Positions 60,217 through 64,000 of a stretch of 64,000 nucleotides of DNA are shown here, piece after piece. Source of the DNA: Ustulina deusta (taxonomy: Eukaryota > Ascomycota > Sordariomycetes > Xylariales > Xylariaceae); NCBI GenBank assembly GCA_023159155.1, contig JAJNNX010000008.1, positions 124,001 to 188,000 on the forward strand, written 5' to 3'. Position numbers and translations under genes: made by a program. The notes under the pieces are model-generated. The model was not told where the DNA came from, ran no database searches, and was given only the letters and a program-made list of their open reading frames with translations. The stretch's first letter is position 1; every line of letters begins with the position of its first letter.

Positions 60217-60298
60217 GACGGCCGGCGTTCTCCACAGTGGTTTAAGCAGACCGATCGGGTATGGGGCTGATCCCACACCTAACCAACTAAGCTATGCC
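60217..60298 (-). repeat. tRNA-like head of a decayed element
   Basis: On the minus strand the segment opens with TAGCTTAGTTGGTTAGG, a good polymerase III A-box/D-arm. A hairpin GTGTGGG..CCCATAC and a GC-rich block (GCCGGCCGTC) follow. No matching acceptor stem closes a cloverleaf, so it is not a functional tRNA. It is probably a SINE-like or tRNA-derived remnant. Confidence 0.4.
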
Positions 60299-61211
60299 TT
60301 TGTTTTGAACAAATGAAGATGGTGTATCATGTATTTTGTGACTAGACTTTAGAGCAAGCATATCGCTTTGGCGCACTTATTAATAGGACAGGGTGTTTGT
60401 CTTCCCGTCTTATTGAGTTTGCGTTGCAGTGGGGTAGAGCCGAAGCTAAATTTAATCATTGCTCTTGTTGGTGAGCTAGATTGGCTTGTATAGCCTTTGC
60501 GACGTCAACATATCATACCTTACCTATTATATCTTTGTTAACACGTATGATAGCATCTTTATAAGCGCTAATAAGAGTTACCATTCAATTCTGCTTACTC
60601 ATTCTGGAATGATTAACAACAAGTTAATTAAGTACCTCTAGTTATATTATGTGTAACTAGGCCAAATAAACTATATAAGCGTTATAATATAGCGGTTGTA
60701 ACTATATAGACGGTTGCGTCGCTGAGCTCACGGGTGTGGGCGGGTCCTAGCAAGTGTTGTGCAGGCCTAATATATGCTGCTCTCGGCATTCGAGTCGCCC
60801 ATCAATGCCCTGGCTGCTAGACCATCTGTTGCGACCAAGATGCCCTAGTTGTCTAAGTCCCTTGCGCGGCACTTCTACGGATTTAGGAAATCCTCATTGC
60901 TGAAGCTGCAAGGGAAAGGCTCGCCTCCCCACAGCGGCGCTTCCCGTGCCGGCCATACTAGTAGGTACCTAGGTATTTTATGTATGTTGCGAACCAACCA
61001 ATGCGCGCGCAGGACGCAGATACTTTCCGAGGTTCCTGGGATCAGCCCCGCTACCCGTACCAAGCTTCACGCCATGGACCACGTTTTGAAGGATCACAAT
61101 TCGAGTACGCAACGATGCTGCCTCAAACCCCGATGCCCCCGAGTCAATCGACGCGCAGCGAACCCAGATCAACTTTCGCTAGCGAGTAGATAATCACACC
61201 GCCACCTTAAA

Positions 61212-61284
61212 ATCTCGTTAAGCCAACAGAGCAGACGTTCTTAATCGTCTGTTCGCTGCTGCACAGATCAAGCAACAAACTCTC
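61212..61284 (+). repeat. dispersed repeat fragment, copy 2
   Basis: Partner of 32863-32935 (gapless over 73 bases). Most differences are C/T or G/A, including a CAA-to-TAA change that puts a stop into the shared frame. After the stop the frame stays open to a TGA near 61386. This fits C-to-T mutation of a duplicated coding fragment. Confidence 0.6.
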
Positions 61285-62224
61285 GAGCGCGTTGGATTTC
61301 TTAAACTCGGGGTTTTAAGGTTTGTTGATTATAAGGGCTCTGACTGGTTCTTAGAGGCGGTTGAGCAAGATATAGTCATAGTATGACGTTATATTGCAAA
61401 ATTAGTGTATTGAGTCTCGTGTGACCGCTATTGAGACAGGCTTCAGGATGACCCGGTCAAGGAACCAAAAAGCAACACTTCAGTTATCAAATGTTTTTAT
61501 TAGAGGAATAGACCGGAATGTAAAAGAACCGAATCTAGCAAGGACTAGTGTTCCGAGACTCAGAATGATATATTCAAAAGTTTAATAATTTGCTATGGTC
61601 CTCCTAGTCTCTGAATATCTCTTTTTTTTCTCCTTTGAGCCTTCGAGGCCATCTGGTCTATTTATGGGTTTTATTTCTCCTTTGACTCTCTTCATTCCGG
61701 ACCTCTGCGAATGGATTCTGATGTCTTGGGTTTGTGTCCCTTCATATGTCTTATTGCAATAAGGGAATGGCCTGATGGAATAGCCGAAATGGTCCTGTGT
61801 TCTAGTTCGCTAAGTGTTGCTATCGGTGGAGTCGCTATAGGAGGCATTGCTGAAGCCAAACAAATAAGAGCTAGGATAAGAATAACTAATTAAGAAATAA
61901 TGTTTAATTTTACGGAGGTGTGGAGTTGCGATCAATCAAGGGAAGTGGACCAGTGCACTCTCCAGAAACGATCACCAGAAATATATTCAGATGATCTAAG
62001 GTCTAAGTCCTAGTTACAACATAAGAGATAGAAAACAAGCTATTTATCTAGACGATCTCTCGGAGTAGTGTTGATACAAAATCATGAATCCCTTGGATCC
62101 ACCTCTCCGTGATATTTGATGGTTAGGTTGATGGCTAGGTTTATGTGGCAATGTGACATTCGCTTCGAAATCCTTAATCCTTACCAACCAACCACGCAAA
62201 ATATTTTTCCAAATTCCCTTCCAA

Positions 62225-64000
62225 CTAATCGCCGTAAGCCTAGAACGAAGAAGGGATTATGCCCTGTGATCACTTACTGTATGGAATCGCTTGAATATGA
62301 TCCAAACCACAAGGGTTAGGAGCGTGAACCCACCCGCGATGGGAAAATACCACCAGAAACTAGGATTGTTGCTCAGGATGTTGACATTCATACCAAAAAG
62401 ACTCTATATTCAACGATTATTCCTAATGTCCAATATGTTGTATCTATATGACTTACGGCGACGAATAGCAAAGGGAGATAAGCGAACTAAACACGTCAGC
62501 GATATCGTGATATTTTGGCTGCTAGAATGTACTAACAGTAACCCAAGTAAGTCGTTTCAAGCTCCTGTTTGTGGTAGTCGACCTCTGCGCCTCCAGAATC
62601 GAAGCGAGATTGAATTCCTGAATAAGTCAGTATTTATAATGCTGTATCCATACCATCGGCGTACCAATTGGATGATGCTTTGGGACTTTTCTAGAAGCGC
62701 ACGCAGTCCTTTCCCATGCGTCGCTAGATACTCTACCCTTCTTCTACTGTCTTGTAAAGGGGTTCCAACTAGTCTCCAAGGTCCTTTTTGCAGACTTTCA
62801 CAACTACCGAGAAGATTTTTCAAAGACTGAACAATCTTCGCGTGATTTTCGGCCATATATTCTATCATCGTGGCGTCGGACAGCAAGCGTTGTAGCAGCC
62901 GCGGGTTACCGCCACCGTTTCTCAGCACATCTAAGCGCTAGAAGACGCATTAGGAGGATATCATCAATTTTGACCGGTGTAAGCACATACCGAACGCGAT
63001 AATTGATGGCTAGCCTGAGCGTTATTCTCCGCGAAGGTGCGACCAAGTTTGTCAATTAGGGGAATAACTAGGTCTCCAATGTTCTGAACCCGACCAACCG
63101 GGATATCATCGACCGTCGAGAATGAGCGGATCAGCCGCCAGGAGTCCCCAGCCGCGCCGTCGTGCGTGTTATTGAGGGGGGACTGCAAATCCGTGATCCA
63201 AAGGAAGCCCTTAAGTTGCTTGATATCATCATAATTTCCCGCTATTAAAACCTGTGGTTCCGGCCATTCGCCGTTGGTAATGGTAGGACAAGATACCACA
63301 AACCAAGATTCAATGAAACCTAAATATACATCAACCCATTTTAAATCTGTATAATAGTGTTACGGAAGGTCTAGATGCAACTTACATTCGCCATGCTCCA
63401 ACCGCCCGCAGAGGCCGAGACTAGGTAGCGGAGAAGGCTCTAACACCCACTCGGACATCCCTGCTTCATCCAGGATACGTCTTGAGAACGGATGAACCCC
63501 ACGGCCCTGGGAGTATTCTCGCCACCACCGACTGTGAAATGTAAAATGAGAGTAGTATTTGAACATACAACCATCAAGGGCGTCACTATTAGCATCTTAG
63601 TACTGATCGAAGGAAGCGACGCAAAGCAGAGGCTTACTGGGTTTGGTTCGGAGGCTCTGCGGAAGTAGACTCATAGTTTGTTGGCGCTGTCGGCTTGGAA
63701 GTGAGATTGTCGATGTGCCACGATGCGAAATCCAAGGAACGGGATGAATCGAAGCAGGATGCATCGAGCACATCAACCGATAGAGTCTTCCCAAATGTGA
63801 ATCTGAGTCCTGTCATAGACTCTACCCGTAAAGCACTGCGCCAATCCTTGGCGGACAGTGAGGGCGGGGGATTCATTTTTGAGAGCAACGATTGAACAAT
63901 TGCCTTGTTTTGGGCCTGAGCGGCAAGGTCAAACGGTGTTATCCCGGAATCGTCCTTGGCGTCTGGACGTGCTTTTCTTTCAAGAAGGAAGTTCACGGTC
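62225..64000 (-). CDS. ankyrin-repeat / CorA-like Mg2+ transporter family protein (5' end outside window)
   Basis: Partial gene; the 5' part lies beyond base 64000. Eight exons are read on the minus strand: 64000-63638, 63585-63386, 63319-62991, 62937-62665, 62617-62537, 62486-62457, 62403-62278 and 62239-62225. All phases agree and 471 residues are visible. An ankyrin-type repeat (ARPDAKDDSGITPFDLAAQA) is followed by a poorly conserved middle (GCMFKYYSHFTFHSRWWREY, ISEW-like blocks). A C-terminal helix and two membrane segments follow: LTWVTFAYLPLLFVASLFGM, then GMN and WWYFPIAGGFTLLTLVVWII. FGMN is the CorA-family signature. The fusion is a known fungal type; Mg2+ transport is inferred, not shown. 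The introns are 46-71 nt. Confidence 0.85.

Larger units (their letters stand above)
59765..62224. other. AT-rich region with decayed repeats
   Basis: No gene seen. From about 60120 to 60720 the sequence is strongly AT-rich with many TA steps. It carries a tRNA-like A-box (60217-60298) and, further on, the 73-bp repeat fragment (61212-61284). Base changes fit C-to-T mutation of repeats, but this needs counting. Confidence 0.55.

Overview
This window is nuclear DNA of a filamentous ascomycete, most likely a Sordariomycete. The evidence is short spliceosomal introns (about 50-160 nt, GT..AG with CTAAC/CTGAC-like branch sites), a het-C heterokaryon-incompatibility gene, a separate HET-domain gene with near-identical tandem repeats, GC-rich coding sequence beside AT-richer gene-poor stretches, and decayed repeats whose substitutions look like repeat-induced point mutation (RIP). 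I cannot name the species. Exon boundaries were placed by eye from splice consensus, reading frame and protein-family conservation.

Layout. 0-5.3 kb is gene-poor and holds one small gene split by a frameshift (2536-3212, minus). het-C lies at 5.3-7.7 kb and is bracketed by an inverted pair of 56-bp tRNA-like repeats. Next come an orphan 123-aa protein (8.5 kb), a mitochondrial Holliday-junction resolvase (Cce1/Ydc2 type, 9.5-10.6 kb), glutathione reductase (11.8-13.5 kb), the RAM-pathway LRR protein Sog2 (14.4-17.4 kb), a compact RecQ-type helicase (19.7-21.4 kb), a GCN5L1/BLOS1-like BLOC-1 subunit (21.8-22.8 kb), the very-long-chain enoyl-CoA reductase Tsc13 (23.3-24.3 kb) and a 906-aa HET-domain protein (24.7-27.4 kb). 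The middle part holds a RING/TRAF-zinc-finger protein (28.6-29.9 kb), an F-box protein (31.4-32.3 kb) and a DENN-domain protein (34.8-37.7 kb), then about 5 kb with no credible gene.

The right part holds an RBR-type ubiquitin ligase (42.9-44.2 kb), a catechol O-methyltransferase relic (46.4-47.2 kb), an unnamed protein with an HxD...H...R pattern (47.9-48.9 kb), a Cys-rich single-pass membrane protein (52.6-53.7 kb), a small basic orphan (55.5 kb), a membrane-anchored pirin (56.3-57.6 kb), a small cupin (59.0-59.8 kb), an AT-rich decayed repeat region (60.1-62.2 kb), and an ankyrin/CorA-like protein that runs off the right edge.

The genes are independent transcription units on both strands, so this is neither an operon nor a biosynthetic cluster. 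The main themes are housekeeping (redox, lipid elongation, mtDNA resolution, polarity and trafficking), ubiquitin ligation (RBR, RING-TRAF, F-box), and non-self recognition (het-C and the HET-repeat gene about 17 kb apart). No clearly new multi-gene system is visible. The most unusual items are the HET gene with 93-bp tandem repeats, the inverted repeats around het-C, the decayed COMT gene, and the HxD...H...R protein.
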